A stretch of DNA of 36,724 nt from Saprospiraceae bacterium (GTDB taxonomy: Bacteria > Bacteroidota > Bacteroidia > Chitinophagales > Saprospiraceae). The DNA is taken from positions 1 to 36,724 of the forward strand of contig JABDKX010000191.1 of NCBI GenBank assembly GCA_013001975.1, given 5' to 3'. Below are positions 1 through 7,408 of the stretch, one piece after another (the stretch's first letter is position 1; every line of letters starts with the position of its first letter). The position numbers and the translations under genes are program-made. The notes below the pieces were generated by a model. The model worked only from the letters and a program-made list of their open reading frames with translations, ran no database searches and was not told the DNA's origin.

Positions 1-223
1 GGCAGCTTGGTGTGGACCATGCAAACGAATGGAAAAAGAAGTATTTGGCGATTCCATAACTGCTAAGTTTTCGTGGAATTATGTAACTTATGATTTGTAT
101 GCATTGGCATTATATAATTCAGAAGAAGAAAAGGAGGCTGTGCATTACATCACAAAAGCTAACGCTTTGGCTGTAGATGAAGGCATAAAATATATTCCTG
201 CCGTTCAACGATTAAAAAACTAA
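1..223 (+). CDS. Thioredoxin-family protein, 5' partial, probably internally deleted
   Basis: The reading frame is open from the left edge and enters inside a thioredoxin active site: A-A-W-C-G-P-C-K-R-M, with the CGPC redox motif encoded at 11-22, then EKEVFGD. This is the start of a thioredoxin fold, which normally runs about 80 more residues through a cis-proline and a glycine-rich strand. Here only about 65 residues remain, no cis-Pro strand is visible, and the tail from about base 74 (SWNYVTYDLYALALYN...) is helical and TPR-like. Such repeats occur at the C-terminus of longer Bacteroidota thioredoxin-TPR proteins. The gene therefore looks like an active-site segment joined in frame to a distant C-terminal repeat, by deletion or assembly error. 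The ATG at 29 lies inside the motif region and is not the true start. The tfoX-like gene follows after 11 bp. Confidence 0.6.
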   Translation, partial: AAWCGPCKRMEKEVFGDSITAKFSWNYVTYDLYALALYNSEEEKEAVHYITKANALAVDEGIKYIPAVQRLKN

Positions 224-234
224 AAATTATAAAT

Positions 235-561
235 ATGGCTATCAATCAAAGTTACTTAGATTACATTACAGATCAACTCTCTGTATTTGGCAATTTCGAA
301 ACAAAAAAAATGTTTGGCGGTATCGGTTTTTTTCGTGAAGGAAAAATGTTTGCCATGATTGGAGGTGACACATTTAGATTAAAAGTTGATGATGATAACA
401 AACAAGATTATATTGATAATGGCATGAAACCATATGTATCAAAAGGTAAGAAAAAAGGAATGCCTTATTGGGAAGTGCCAACTTCAGTTATTGAAGATAA
501 AAAAGCATTATCAGAATGGGCCAGCAAATCATATGCTGCCGCTGTAAAAGCGAAAAAGTAA
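235..561 (+). CDS. TfoX/Sxy N-terminal domain family protein
   Basis: This 108-residue protein matches the TfoX N-terminal domain pattern: a helix (YLDYITDQLSVFG), the conserved KKMFGGIGFF turn, a strand with FAMIGGDTFRLKVDD, and a terminal segment with PYWEVP followed by a helix. Full TfoX/Sxy proteins regulate competence genes in gammaproteobacteria. Stand-alone N-domain proteins of this size are widespread and their role is unknown, so I do not infer a competence function. The ATG follows an A-rich leader, and the gene sits 11 bp after the thioredoxin-like gene, suggesting cotranscription. It ends 1 bp before the stop codon of the convergent dCTP deaminase gene. Confidence 0.8.
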   Translation: MAINQSYLDYITDQLSVFGNFETKKMFGGIGFFREGKMFAMIGGDTFRLKVDDDNKQDYIDNGMKPYVSKGKKKGMPYWEVPTSVIEDKKALSEWASKSYAAAVKAKK

Positions 562-562
562 T

Positions 563-1099
563 CTAAAACTTATTCTTCCACATCATACTCTCAACCGGCT
601 TTTCAGTACGTTGATTGTATTTGGCATTGGCTTTTTTATTGTAATAGTTTTCAATTTCACCATCAACCGCAAAATATATTAACTGACCTATTGGCATGCT
701 GGCATACACGCGAACAGGATGCACACAACTGATTTCCAAAGTCCATGTATTGCAAAATCCTACATCCCCTTTTCCAGCAGTGGCATGAATATCGATTCCC
801 AGTCGCCCTACTGATGATTTTCCTTCTAAAAACGGTACTGAAGCATGTGTCTCTGTGTATTCCTCAGTAACACCCAAGTATAAAGTTCCAGGCTGCAAAA
901 CAAAGCCTTCTTCTGGAATGATGATTTCCTTAATCGGGTTATGTTTTCTTGCATCTAATACCGCTTCCGTATAAACTGCAAGGTATTTTCCCAAATGGAC
1001 ATCATACGAATTAGTCCCCAAACACTTACGATCAAAAGGATTTATAACAATTTCTCCTTTTTCTATACTCTCAAGTATCTGTACATCAGTTAGAATCAT
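563..1099 (-). CDS. dcd: dCTP deaminase
   Basis: The product deaminates dCTP to dUTP, feeding dUMP and thymidylate synthesis in the cytoplasm. The 178-residue protein carries the trimeric dCTP deaminase/dUTPase fold: LTDVQILESIEKGEI at the N-terminus, INPFD and NSYDVHLG around residues 19-37, the signature EGKSSVGRLGI at 92-102, and TWTLEIS with the likely catalytic Glu122. The frame stays open upstream to 1207, but family homology begins at the ATG at 1097-1099, and a -7 promoter element lies at 1119-1126, so the longer start is rejected. The gene is divergent from the phosphopantetheinyl transferase with only 36 bp between start codons. I cannot distinguish mono- from bifunctional (dUMP-forming) enzymes by eye. 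Confidence 0.93.
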   Translation of the reverse strand: MILTDVQILESIEKGEIVINPFDRKCLGTNSYDVHLGKYLAVYTEAVLDARKHNPIKEIIIPEEGFVLQPGTLYLGVTEEYTETHASVPFLEGKSSVGRLGIDIHATAGKGDVGFCNTWTLEISCVHPVRVYASMPIGQLIYFAVDGEIENYYNKKANAKYNQRTEKPVESMMWKNKF

Positions 1100-1104
1100 A
1101 TCTT

Positions 1105-1112
1105 TACTTTTG
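1105..1112 (+). promoter_or_regulatory. Bacteroidota -7 element for the phosphopantetheinyl transferase gene
   Basis: TACTTTTG matches the TAnnTTTG -7 consensus exactly and lies 23 bp before the ATG at 1136, predicting a transcription start near 1119. No good TTTG -33 element is visible upstream. The predicted start falls inside the opposing dcd -7 element. Confidence 0.5.
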
Positions 1113-1118
1113 AAAGCA

Positions 1119-1126
1119 CAAATGTA
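1119..1126 (-). promoter_or_regulatory. Bacteroidota -7 element for dcd
   Basis: On the minus strand this reads TACATTTG, a perfect TAnnTTTG match, 19 bp upstream of the dcd ATG at 1099. Its predicted start, near 1112, falls inside the plus-strand -7 element. The -33 region is weak. Confidence 0.5.
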
Positions 1127-1135
1127 ATCTTTTTT

Positions 1136-1801
1136 ATGCCTTTGATATTCAATAAAATATTTGATCATGATAATACTCAAATTGCGGTTTGGGAAAACAA
1201 TGAACATGATGATTTTTATATAAATGCATTAAACGTTTGTGATAAAGATCTAGAAGAAATAATGTCCTATCGCGAACACAGAAGGAAAGAATGGCTTTGC
1301 AGCAGATATATTATTAATTTGATTTGTGAATCAACCACTCCTTTAACTATTTTAAAAGACGAATATGGCAAACCATTTATAAAAGATTCAAACTTAAATA
1401 TCTCCATTAGTCATTCGAATAATAGAGCAGCCGTTATTATTTCAGACAAATTAGTAGGGATTGATATTCAAAAACAAGAAGAGAAAATTGACCGCATTTT
1501 TCATAAATTTATATCTGAAGAAGAGCAATCAAAAATTGAAACACAACACACTAAGTCAAGTTACCATATATTTTGGGGTGCCAAAGAAGCTATGTATAAA
1601 GGATGGGGAAAAAAAGAATTAGACTTTAAAACACATATGCATGTCTATCCGTTTTCTTGTTATCAAAATAATCTCGAATTAAAAGGTTGGGTACGCAAAG
1701 AAAACATTATACAAGAATATGATTTATTTACTGATATCCTTGAAGACTATTACTTAGTATTTGCCGTTCTAAATAAGGCCAGTCAACCCGATAAAAATTA
1801 A
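1136..1801 (+). CDS. 4'-phosphopantetheinyl transferase superfamily protein
   Basis: The enzyme transfers 4'-phosphopantetheine from coenzyme A to a serine of acyl or peptidyl carrier proteins. The 221-residue length and motifs fit the Sfp/AcpT-like two-domain class: GKPFI (78-82) and ISISHS (89-94) for CoA binding, VGIDIQ with the metal ligand Asp110, and WGAKEAMYK (147-155) with Glu151 and Lys155. No polyketide or NRPS genes lie nearby, so the fatty-acid acyl carrier protein is the likeliest substrate. The start is supported by the -7 element at 1105-1112. A lipoprotein gene follows 9 bp downstream, probably in the same transcript. Confidence 0.88.
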   Translation: MPLIFNKIFDHDNTQIAVWENNEHDDFYINALNVCDKDLEEIMSYREHRRKEWLCSRYIINLICESTTPLTILKDEYGKPFIKDSNLNISISHSNNRAAVIISDKLVGIDIQKQEEKIDRIFHKFISEEEQSKIETQHTKSSYHIFWGAKEAMYKGWGKKELDFKTHMHVYPFSCYQNNLELKGWVRKENIIQEYDLFTDILEDYYLVFAVLNKASQPDKN

Positions 1802-1810
1802 ACCATCAAA

Positions 1811-2269
1811 ATGAAAAAACTTTTAACGATAAATATTATTCTATTTTCTTTGATACTCATAGCTTGTAATTCCCAGTCCAAACAAGTCGAATCAAAAGAA
1901 GTTAATGACAAAAAAGAAGTTAGTGACAAAGAAGAAGTTGAAATCCCTGAATCTTTCGTCAACTTCTATGAACAATTTCATTTGGATTCCGCTTTTCAAA
2001 TGCGACATATCGCATTTCCAGTTGATGGAAAATCGGCAACTGAAAAATGGGAAAGAGAGACCTGGAGATTGCATCGTCCATTTGATAGCCAAAATGGCAA
2101 CTACATCAGATCATTTGAAAATATTGGCGGTATAATTTTCGAAACAATAGTCGAAAAAACAGGAGCTTATAAAATTGACCGCAGATATATTCCAACAAAT
2201 GACACCTACAATTTAACTTATTACAGTGCACAAAGTCAGATGAAAGGTTGGGATCCTTCGAATAATTAA
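1811..2269 (+). CDS. Lipoprotein, DUF4348-like
   Basis: This 152-residue protein starts with a lysine-containing signal peptide ending in a lipobox (LIAC, Cys19), so it is predicted to be lipid-anchored in the envelope. A charged spacer of near-repeats (KEVNDKK/EVSDKEEVE, about residues 29-44) follows. The remaining about 105 residues contain FVNFYEQFHLDSAFQMRHI and IAFPV, a pattern resembling the DUF4348 family of Bacteroidota; the family assignment is from memory and moderate. Function is unknown. It lies 9 bp after the phosphopantetheinyl transferase gene. Its stop codon shares the tetranucleotide TTAA with the stop of the convergent DsbA-like gene. Confidence 0.7.
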   Translation: MKKLLTINIILFSLILIACNSQSKQVESKEVNDKKEVSDKEEVEIPESFVNFYEQFHLDSAFQMRHIAFPVDGKSATEKWERETWRLHRPFDSQNGNYIRSFENIGGIIFETIVEKTGAYKIDRRYIPTNDTYNLTYYSAQSQMKGWDPSNN

Positions 2270-2898
2270 TGCTGCTTGAGCATTCCGTCTATTTTCTGAA
2301 TCAAGCTCTCAGCTTTCATATATCCACTTGCCACCATTTGTATATGATCACCTTGCTTGAGTAAAATAGTTGGAAAACCGCTTACCCCCATTTCTGCCGT
2401 TAATTTAAAATCCTCTTTTACTTTTTCCTTCATCTCTTCTGATTGAAAACGCTGAGAAAATTTTTCTTTATCAATGCCTACTTTTTCTAATGCTTCGTCA
2501 TAAGATTCAAGTTTGTGCATATTCTTATTATCGTAGTAAAAGTCTTTTTGAATCTCATTAAAAAAAGAAAGTGTTTTACTCTCATCCATTGAACGAACAG
2601 TAACTACAGCTCTGCACGGCGGTTCAGTATCATATGTAATGCTTTGGTTTTCTAAAATAGAATAATTAAAAGGTTGATTACTGGCTTCGTGAACATGTTG
2701 CCAATGTCCTTTCAAAAAATCTTTTAACTCGAACATCGTTTGTTGATTGTAAGGACGCAATCCCCCTAGAACAATGTCAAAATCCACACGTCCTTGATAA
2801 TACATTTTCAACTCTGATAATTCAGGTGCAATGCCATAACACCACGAACACATGGGGTCTCCAATATATATAATAGAAGGAACTGGTTTCTCATTCAT
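2266..2898 (-). CDS. DsbA-family (FrnE-like) thiol oxidoreductase
   Basis: From the ATG at 2896-2898 the 210-residue product begins with a strand (PSIIYIGDPM) leading directly into the redox motif CSWC (Cys17, Cys20), followed by a helical insert and VSGFPT, whose proline is the expected cis-Pro beside the active site. This is the DsbA/2-hydroxychromene-2-carboxylate isomerase fold as in FrnE-type cytoplasmic disulfide oxidoreductases. The frame is open to a further ATG at 2946, which would add MSMILAYISFILACLN. That segment lacks a basic N-region and is an unconvincing signal peptide, so I use the inner start. A periplasmic location cannot be fully excluded. The substrate is unknown. The gene is convergent with the lipoprotein gene, overlapping it by 4 bp. 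Confidence 0.82.
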   Translation of the reverse strand: MNEKPVPSIIYIGDPMCSWCYGIAPELSELKMYYQGRVDFDIVLGGLRPYNQQTMFELKDFLKGHWQHVHEASNQPFNYSILENQSITYDTEPPCRAVVTVRSMDESKTLSFFNEIQKDFYYDNKNMHKLESYDEALEKVGIDKEKFSQRFQSEEMKEKVKEDFKLTAEMGVSGFPTILLKQGDHIQMVASGYMKAESLIQKIDGMLKQH

Positions 2899-3040
2899 AT
2901 TCAAACAAGCTAGTATGAAGGAAATATAAGCAAGTATCATTGACAATTATATATATCTATTAACGACAAGAGTAGCATTTAGTTTGTATTCTAATAAAAA
3001 AAGCCAATGCCTTAAGAATGTTAAATTTATGTTATTGGAC

Positions 3041-3072
3041 TTTATAAATAGCAAACCATTTTTTTAAATTTG
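3041..3072 (+). promoter_or_regulatory. Promoter of the gldA operon
   Basis: TAAATTTG at 3065-3072 is a perfect Bacteroidota -7 element; TTTA at 3041-3044, 20 bp upstream, is a one-mismatch -33 (consensus TTTG). The predicted start is near 3079, giving a leader of about 80 nt. The leader holds a small hairpin (CAACCT 3126-3131 / AGGTTG 3138-3143) 17 bp before the gldA ATG. Confidence 0.55.
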
Positions 3073-3160
3073 CGCATTAATAATAGCACAACTCTAAATC
3101 ACTGCTTAATAAATAATTTATAAATCAACCTATGTTGAGGTTGCACAAACAGTTAGGCGT

Positions 3161-4084
3161 ATGAATATTAAAATTGAAAATTTAACGAAAAAATACGGCG
3201 TACAAAAAGCTGTAGACGATATTTCGTTTGAAGTAAAGACTGGAGAAATTCTTGGTTTTCTAGGCCCCAATGGTGCTGGCAAGTCAACGACAATGAAAAT
3301 GATCACCCATTATCTCAATATCGATGAAGGGGATGTTATCATTGATGGGCAATCTATCAAGGTCAATGAAATGAAAAAACATATCGGCTACCTTCCGGAA
3401 CATAATCCATTGTACGAAGAAATGCCAGTTATGGACTATTTGAAATTTGCTGCTGAACTGCAAGGCGTTGACAAATCAAAAGTAGATGATCGCATAAAAG
3501 AGATGATTGTGATGTGTGGCCTTGATGTAGAAAAACACAAAAAGATTTCAGAATTATCAAAAGGATATAGACAAAGAGTTGGTCTCGCTCAAGCTATGAT
3601 CCATGATCCTGATATTTTAATTTTAGATGAACCAACTACAGGCTTGGATCCAAATCAAATTGTTGAAATTAGAGAACTGATCAAAACTTTGGGAAGCTCA
3701 AAAACAGTTATTCTTTCTACGCATATCTTACCAGAAGTTGAAGCAACTTGCGATAGAATTATGATTATCAATAAAGGTAAAATAGTAGCAGATGGCACAG
3801 CCGAAACCTTACGAAAAACAGCACAAGGAAGTCAAGTTTTAAAAGTAAAAATCTTAGGACCAGACAACGATGCTGTTCTTGAAGCACTCAACAACTTGTC
3901 TTCTGTTCAAAATGCAGAATTTATAAATACAGAAGAAGGTCGGTTTGAAATTCAAAGCCAAATCGATATGCAATCCAATGAAGACATTTTCAGATTATGT
4001 GCCAAAAACAATTGGGTACTTACTGAAATGATTCCATTTGAAACCAAACTTGAAGACATTTTTAGAAACCTTACGGTTAATTAA
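3161..4084 (+). CDS. gldA: Gliding-motility ABC transporter ATP-binding protein GldA
   Basis: This 307-residue ABC ATPase has Walker A GPNGAGKST (35-43), Q-loop region YLPEHNPLYEEM, signature LSKGY (132-136), Walker B ILILDEP (152-158) and H-loop STHIL. The C-terminal about 80 residues form the regulatory domain usual for ABC-2 type export ATPases. GldA is the family name because the gene is followed directly by gldF and gldG, the partners shown genetically to be needed for gliding in Flavobacterium johnsoniae. The transported substrate is unknown. A consensus promoter lies upstream. The gldF start codon is 13 bp after the gldA stop, so translation is probably coupled. Confidence 0.93.
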   Translation: MNIKIENLTKKYGVQKAVDDISFEVKTGEILGFLGPNGAGKSTTMKMITHYLNIDEGDVIIDGQSIKVNEMKKHIGYLPEHNPLYEEMPVMDYLKFAAELQGVDKSKVDDRIKEMIVMCGLDVEKHKKISELSKGYRQRVGLAQAMIHDPDILILDEPTTGLDPNQIVEIRELIKTLGSSKTVILSTHILPEVEATCDRIMIINKGKIVADGTAETLRKTAQGSQVLKVKILGPDNDAVLEALNNLSSVQNAEFINTEEGRFEIQSQIDMQSNEDIFRLCAKNNWVLTEMIPFETKLEDIFRNLTVN

Positions 4085-4097
4085 AAAACAGAAAAAC

Positions 4098-4817
4098 ATG
4101 AACCCTACTTGGATAATTGCCAAACGAGAATTAGCATCTTTTTTCAACTCTCTGGTGGCATATATATTATTAATTGCTTTCCTCGGCTTTACAGGATTTT
4201 TTACTTGGCTTAGTGGAAATGGAGACGTTTTCTTTCGGAAGCAAGCAGACTTAAAAGTATTTTTTAGCATTGCTAATTTGACATTGTTCTTTTTCATTCC
4301 TGCTATAACCATGAGATTATTAGCAGAAGAAAAAAAATCAGGTACAATGGAATTGCTTTTGACAAAAGATGTCAGCAATAGACAAATGGTCTTAGGAAAG
4401 TTTTTATCAGCATTCCTTATGGTGGCTATTGCCTTACTATTTACAATTCCATATTATATCACAGTGAGCACATTAGGCAATTTTGATCATGGCGCGACCA
4501 TAAGCGGCTACCTAGGATTATTATTGTTAAGTGCCGCTTATATCGGTGTCGGCCTATTTGCCAGCAGCATTACCAACAACCAAATAGTTGCTTTTTTATT
4601 AGCACTTTTATTAGGTGTCATGTTTCAATTTCTATTTGGTATCATTGCAAGCAGCAGCAGTGGTTGGGTAGCTGAACTTTTCAACACGCTCAGTTTGAAT
4701 AATCATTTTGACAGCATCTCACGAGGGGTAATTGATTCCAAGGATATCATATACTTCCTTTCGGTTGCTTTCCTAGGTATTTTCCTATCCGAATATGTTA
4801 TTGGAAAACGTAAATAA
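4098..4817 (+). CDS. gldF: Gliding-motility ABC transporter permease GldF
   Basis: This 239-residue ABC-2-type permease has about six hydrophobic segments (roughly residues 18-40, 55-75, 97-120, 133-155, 165-187 and 215-232). It begins MNPTWIIAKREL, the usual ABC-2 permease opening, and contains the cytoplasmic EEKKSGTMELLLT motif at the end of TM2, typical of the ABC-2 permease family. The frame is open to 4038, inside gldA, but homology and length favour the ATG at 4098. It is the inner-membrane channel subunit working with GldA and GldG. Spacing to gldG is 23 bp, consistent with one operon. Confidence 0.92.
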   Translation: MNPTWIIAKRELASFFNSLVAYILLIAFLGFTGFFTWLSGNGDVFFRKQADLKVFFSIANLTLFFFIPAITMRLLAEEKKSGTMELLLTKDVSNRQMVLGKFLSAFLMVAIALLFTIPYYITVSTLGNFDHGATISGYLGLLLLSAAYIGVGLFASSITNNQIVAFLLALLLGVMFQFLFGIIASSSSGWVAELFNTLSLNNHFDSISRGVIDSKDIIYFLSVAFLGIFLSEYVIGKRK

Positions 4818-4840
4818 TTAGTTATTAAAATTATAAGACA

Positions 4841-6340
4841 ATGAAACAAAGTACAATTTCAATTTTACTCGTAGTTGGCATTATTATTTTGATTAACTTT
4901 TTATCAAACGAACTATTTTTCAGAATAGATACAACTGCCGATAAAACCTACACATTAAGTAAGGCTACCAAAAATGTGTTGGAAAATTTGGAAGAACCTA
5001 TTACGGTCACTTCTTATTTTACAGCAGATTTGCCGCCTCAGTATGCTAAAAATCAAACTGATTTTAAAGACTTATTAAAAGAGTATAACAGGCGATCTGG
5101 AGGTCTCCTAAATTTTGAATTCTTAGATCCCAACACTGATCCACAAAAGGAACAAGAAGCTGCTCAAAATGGTATTCAACCATTACTAATCAATGTGAGG
5201 GAGAAAGATGAGGTAACACAAAAAAGGGCTTTTATGGGCGCTATCTTAAAAGCTGGGGAAGCACAGGAAATTTTGCCTTTTATTCAACCAGAAGGACCGA
5301 TGGAATATCAGCTAACAACAGCTGTAAAAAAGCTAGCAGTGGTTGACAAACCATCGATAGGAATGATTGCTGGTCATGGTGAATTGAAAGCGCAAGACCT
5401 TCAAGAAGTTTATAAGGAGCTATCTATTTTATATGATGTTGAAACTGTTGATTTAAATACAACAAGTGAAATTCCATTAAGGATGAAAACGGTTTTAATG
5501 GTAAAGCCTGTCGATTCCATTCCTGATCAACACTTTGCCATATTGGATAACTATTTAGCTGGAGGTGGAAATATTTGTTTGGCTGTCAATAACGTTGAAG
5601 GTGATTTTCAAACACAGCAAGGGACAGCATCAAATAATCAAGTCGACAAGTGGTTAGCAACGAAAGGCATCATATTAAATAAAGATTTTGTTTTGGATGC
5701 AAAGTGCAGCACTATTGGTGTGACTCAAAAGCAAGGATTCTTTTCATTTCAATCACAAGTTCAATTTCCATATTTTCCTGCAGTATCAGCATTTCCTGAT
5801 CATCCGATTACCCAAGGTATTGACCAAATTGCTTTTCCTTTTGCAAGTTCGATTAACAATTCAGGAACGAATACGATGACACCCATTGTCACAAGTTCAC
5901 CAAATTCGGTTTCTCAATCTCCACCACTTAGATTTGACATTCAAAAGAAGTGGAGACAATCTGATTTTCCTGATGGTGCCAAAACATTGGCTGCAATATT
6001 TGAAGGTGATCTTGCGGGTACTGGAGCTTCTGGAAAGTTAATTCTGTTTGGTGATGCAGATTTTCCTGTTTCGCAAGGAAGAAACAGCAGATCTAATTCT
6101 GACAATTTTAGTTTACTTGTAAACAGTGTAGATTTTCTTTCTGATGATACAGGTTTGATTGATTTGAGAACCAAAGGTGTTTCGTCAAGACCTATCAAAG
6201 AAATTGAAGAATCAAAAGTGGCTTTATTGAAGTGGGGTAACTTTCTTATTCCCATTCTTTTAGTATTGGCACTAGGATTATTTAAAAGCCAACAAAACAG
6301 AAATAAACGCATTAAAAGAATGACTACTAAATATGTTTAA
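4841..6340 (+). CDS. gldG: Gliding-motility ABC transporter-associated protein GldG
   Basis: This 499-residue protein has an N-terminal membrane anchor (about 7-25), a large periplasmic region and a C-terminal membrane helix (about 468-486) followed by a basic tail. The early motif FFRIDTTADKTYTLSKATKNVL is characteristic of GldG and its ABC-2-auxiliary relatives; only part of it is needed to recognise the family. IGMIAGHGE (about residue 174) and LILFGDADFPV (about 400) mark the GATase-like fold seen in this family. Known members are required with GldA and GldF for gliding. It is followed after 12 bp by a DUF4340 gene, suggesting that product belongs to the same complex. Confidence 0.9.
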   Translation: MKQSTISILLVVGIIILINFLSNELFFRIDTTADKTYTLSKATKNVLENLEEPITVTSYFTADLPPQYAKNQTDFKDLLKEYNRRSGGLLNFEFLDPNTDPQKEQEAAQNGIQPLLINVREKDEVTQKRAFMGAILKAGEAQEILPFIQPEGPMEYQLTTAVKKLAVVDKPSIGMIAGHGELKAQDLQEVYKELSILYDVETVDLNTTSEIPLRMKTVLMVKPVDSIPDQHFAILDNYLAGGGNICLAVNNVEGDFQTQQGTASNNQVDKWLATKGIILNKDFVLDAKCSTIGVTQKQGFFSFQSQVQFPYFPAVSAFPDHPITQGIDQIAFPFASSINNSGTNTMTPIVTSSPNSVSQSPPLRFDIQKKWRQSDFPDGAKTLAAIFEGDLAGTGASGKLILFGDADFPVSQGRNSRSNSDNFSLLVNSVDFLSDDTGLIDLRTKGVSSRPIKEIEESKVALLKWGNFLIPILLVLALGLFKSQQNRNKRIKRMTTKYV

Positions 6341-6352
6341 ATAACAGTTGAC

Positions 6353-7273
6353 ATGAAATTTAATAATAAAATTCTAGGCATTATTTTTATCGGTTTGCTT
6401 GCTTTATATTTTATAAAAAAAGTTGTCAGTAAACCTGAAGTGAGAAGTTTCAAAGAAGTATTGGTAAGTGTTGACACGGCTTCTGTAAATAAATTGATTT
6501 ACTATCCGAAAGGAGGCAGTCCTGTCATAACTTTACAAAGAAATGGTTCCAATTGGACTGCGAACAATGGAACAAAAACGGTCGATGCAGTATCTGGAAT
6601 TATCCAAAGTATGTTGGCACCAACAACTGAAATCAAACCGTTGCAATTGATTTCTAAAAGTAAAGAAAAATGGGCTGATTATGAGGTAGATGATGCGTCT
6701 GGTAAGAAGGTAGAATTATATAATGGTGACAAACTATTGAGTTCTTTTTATGTCGGTCGATTTAATTTTAATCAAAATACAAAAACAGCAAAAACATATA
6801 TGCGGCTATCAGGTGAAGATGATATTTATATTATTGATGGTTTTTTAAGTATGACTTATGAAAAACAATTCGATGACTTTAGAAATAAGAACTTATTTAA
6901 TGGTCTTAATTCTGAAAATATTACTGGTCTCAAAATTTCTGGAGATGTTAATATTGGATTAGGCAAAGATATTAGTGGCCAATGGATTGATGATGAGGGT
7001 CTCACAAAAGATTCTTTGTCAGTTGCTCGCTATATTCAGTCATTATCCAATGCAAGAGGATCTGAAATAATTGATGATTATTCACCCCACAATAATTTGA
7101 TTTCACAAATCAATATTTCAACTAAAGACAATATTAATAATCAAAACATTGATATTTATAAAGAAGGTGATAATTCATTTATAATGAAAAGCAGTTCTAA
7201 TGATGTGTTTTTCAAAACAGATTCATCAGGCATATTTAAAAGCCTCTATTTAGACTTAAAAGAACTCTTGTAA
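6353..7273 (+). CDS. DUF4340 domain membrane-anchored protein, GldG partner
   Basis: The 306-residue product has one N-terminal membrane helix (about residues 7-22, IIFIGLLALYFIKKVV) and an extracytoplasmic domain of repeated beta modules. Features such as LQRNGSNWTAN, DYEVDDASGKKVELYNGDK and FYVGRFNFNQNTKTAKTY match DUF4340, a domain recurrently encoded beside ABC-2 exporters with GldG-like auxiliary subunits. Its biochemical role is not established. The 12-bp spacing after gldG and same orientation support membership of the gldAFG transcript. I see no strong T-tailed terminator after it; the 135-bp gap to aconitase holds a dyad and a new promoter. Confidence 0.8.
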   Translation: MKFNNKILGIIFIGLLALYFIKKVVSKPEVRSFKEVLVSVDTASVNKLIYYPKGGSPVITLQRNGSNWTANNGTKTVDAVSGIIQSMLAPTTEIKPLQLISKSKEKWADYEVDDASGKKVELYNGDKLLSSFYVGRFNFNQNTKTAKTYMRLSGEDDIYIIDGFLSMTYEKQFDDFRNKNLFNGLNSENITGLKISGDVNIGLGKDISGQWIDDEGLTKDSLSVARYIQSLSNARGSEIIDDYSPHNNLISQINISTKDNINNQNIDIYKEGDNSFIMKSSSNDVFFKTDSSGIFKSLYLDLKELL

Positions 7274-7326
7274 TTCAGCTTCACATCTGAACTATTGAAA
7301 ATTAAACCTATTTTAATTTAGTACGT

Positions 7327-7345
7327 AGTAATAGTACATATTACT
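7327..7345. repeat. Inverted repeat upstream of the aconitase promoter
   Basis: AGTAATA (7327-7333) and TATTACT (7339-7345) are perfect 7-bp inverted arms around GTACA. The dyad centre is about 50 bp upstream of the predicted aconitase transcription start. It could be a regulator site or a weak stem-loop at the end of the gldA operon; it lacks a T-tract. Confidence 0.35.
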
Positions 7346-7373
7346 GGGTATTCCCTTTATTTCGAGAAATGCG

Positions 7374-7381
7374 TATTTTTG
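7374..7381 (+). promoter_or_regulatory. -7 element of the aconitase promoter
   Basis: TATTTTTG fits TAnnTTTG and lies 28 bp before the aconitase ATG at 7409. No clean TTTG is found about 20 bp upstream, so the -33 box is weak or the promoter depends on an activator. Confidence 0.45.
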
Positions 7382-7408
7382 CGCTCTCATTAACAAAACA
7401 TAAGCAAT

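Noticed and set aside
1100-1207. N-terminal extension of dCTP deaminase to an ATG at 1207
   Set aside because: It overlaps the phosphopantetheinyl transferase gene and both promoters, and has no resemblance to the enzyme family, which begins at 1099.
1905-2135. Open frame inside the lipoprotein gene
   Set aside because: It is another frame of a gene with a clear signal peptide and lipobox; lysine-rich low-complexity DNA keeps the frame open.
2899-2946. Hydrophobic N-terminal extension of the DsbA-like protein as a lipoprotein signal
   Set aside because: It lacks a basic N-region, and the redox strand starts immediately after the inner ATG as in cytoplasmic relatives. Not fully excluded.
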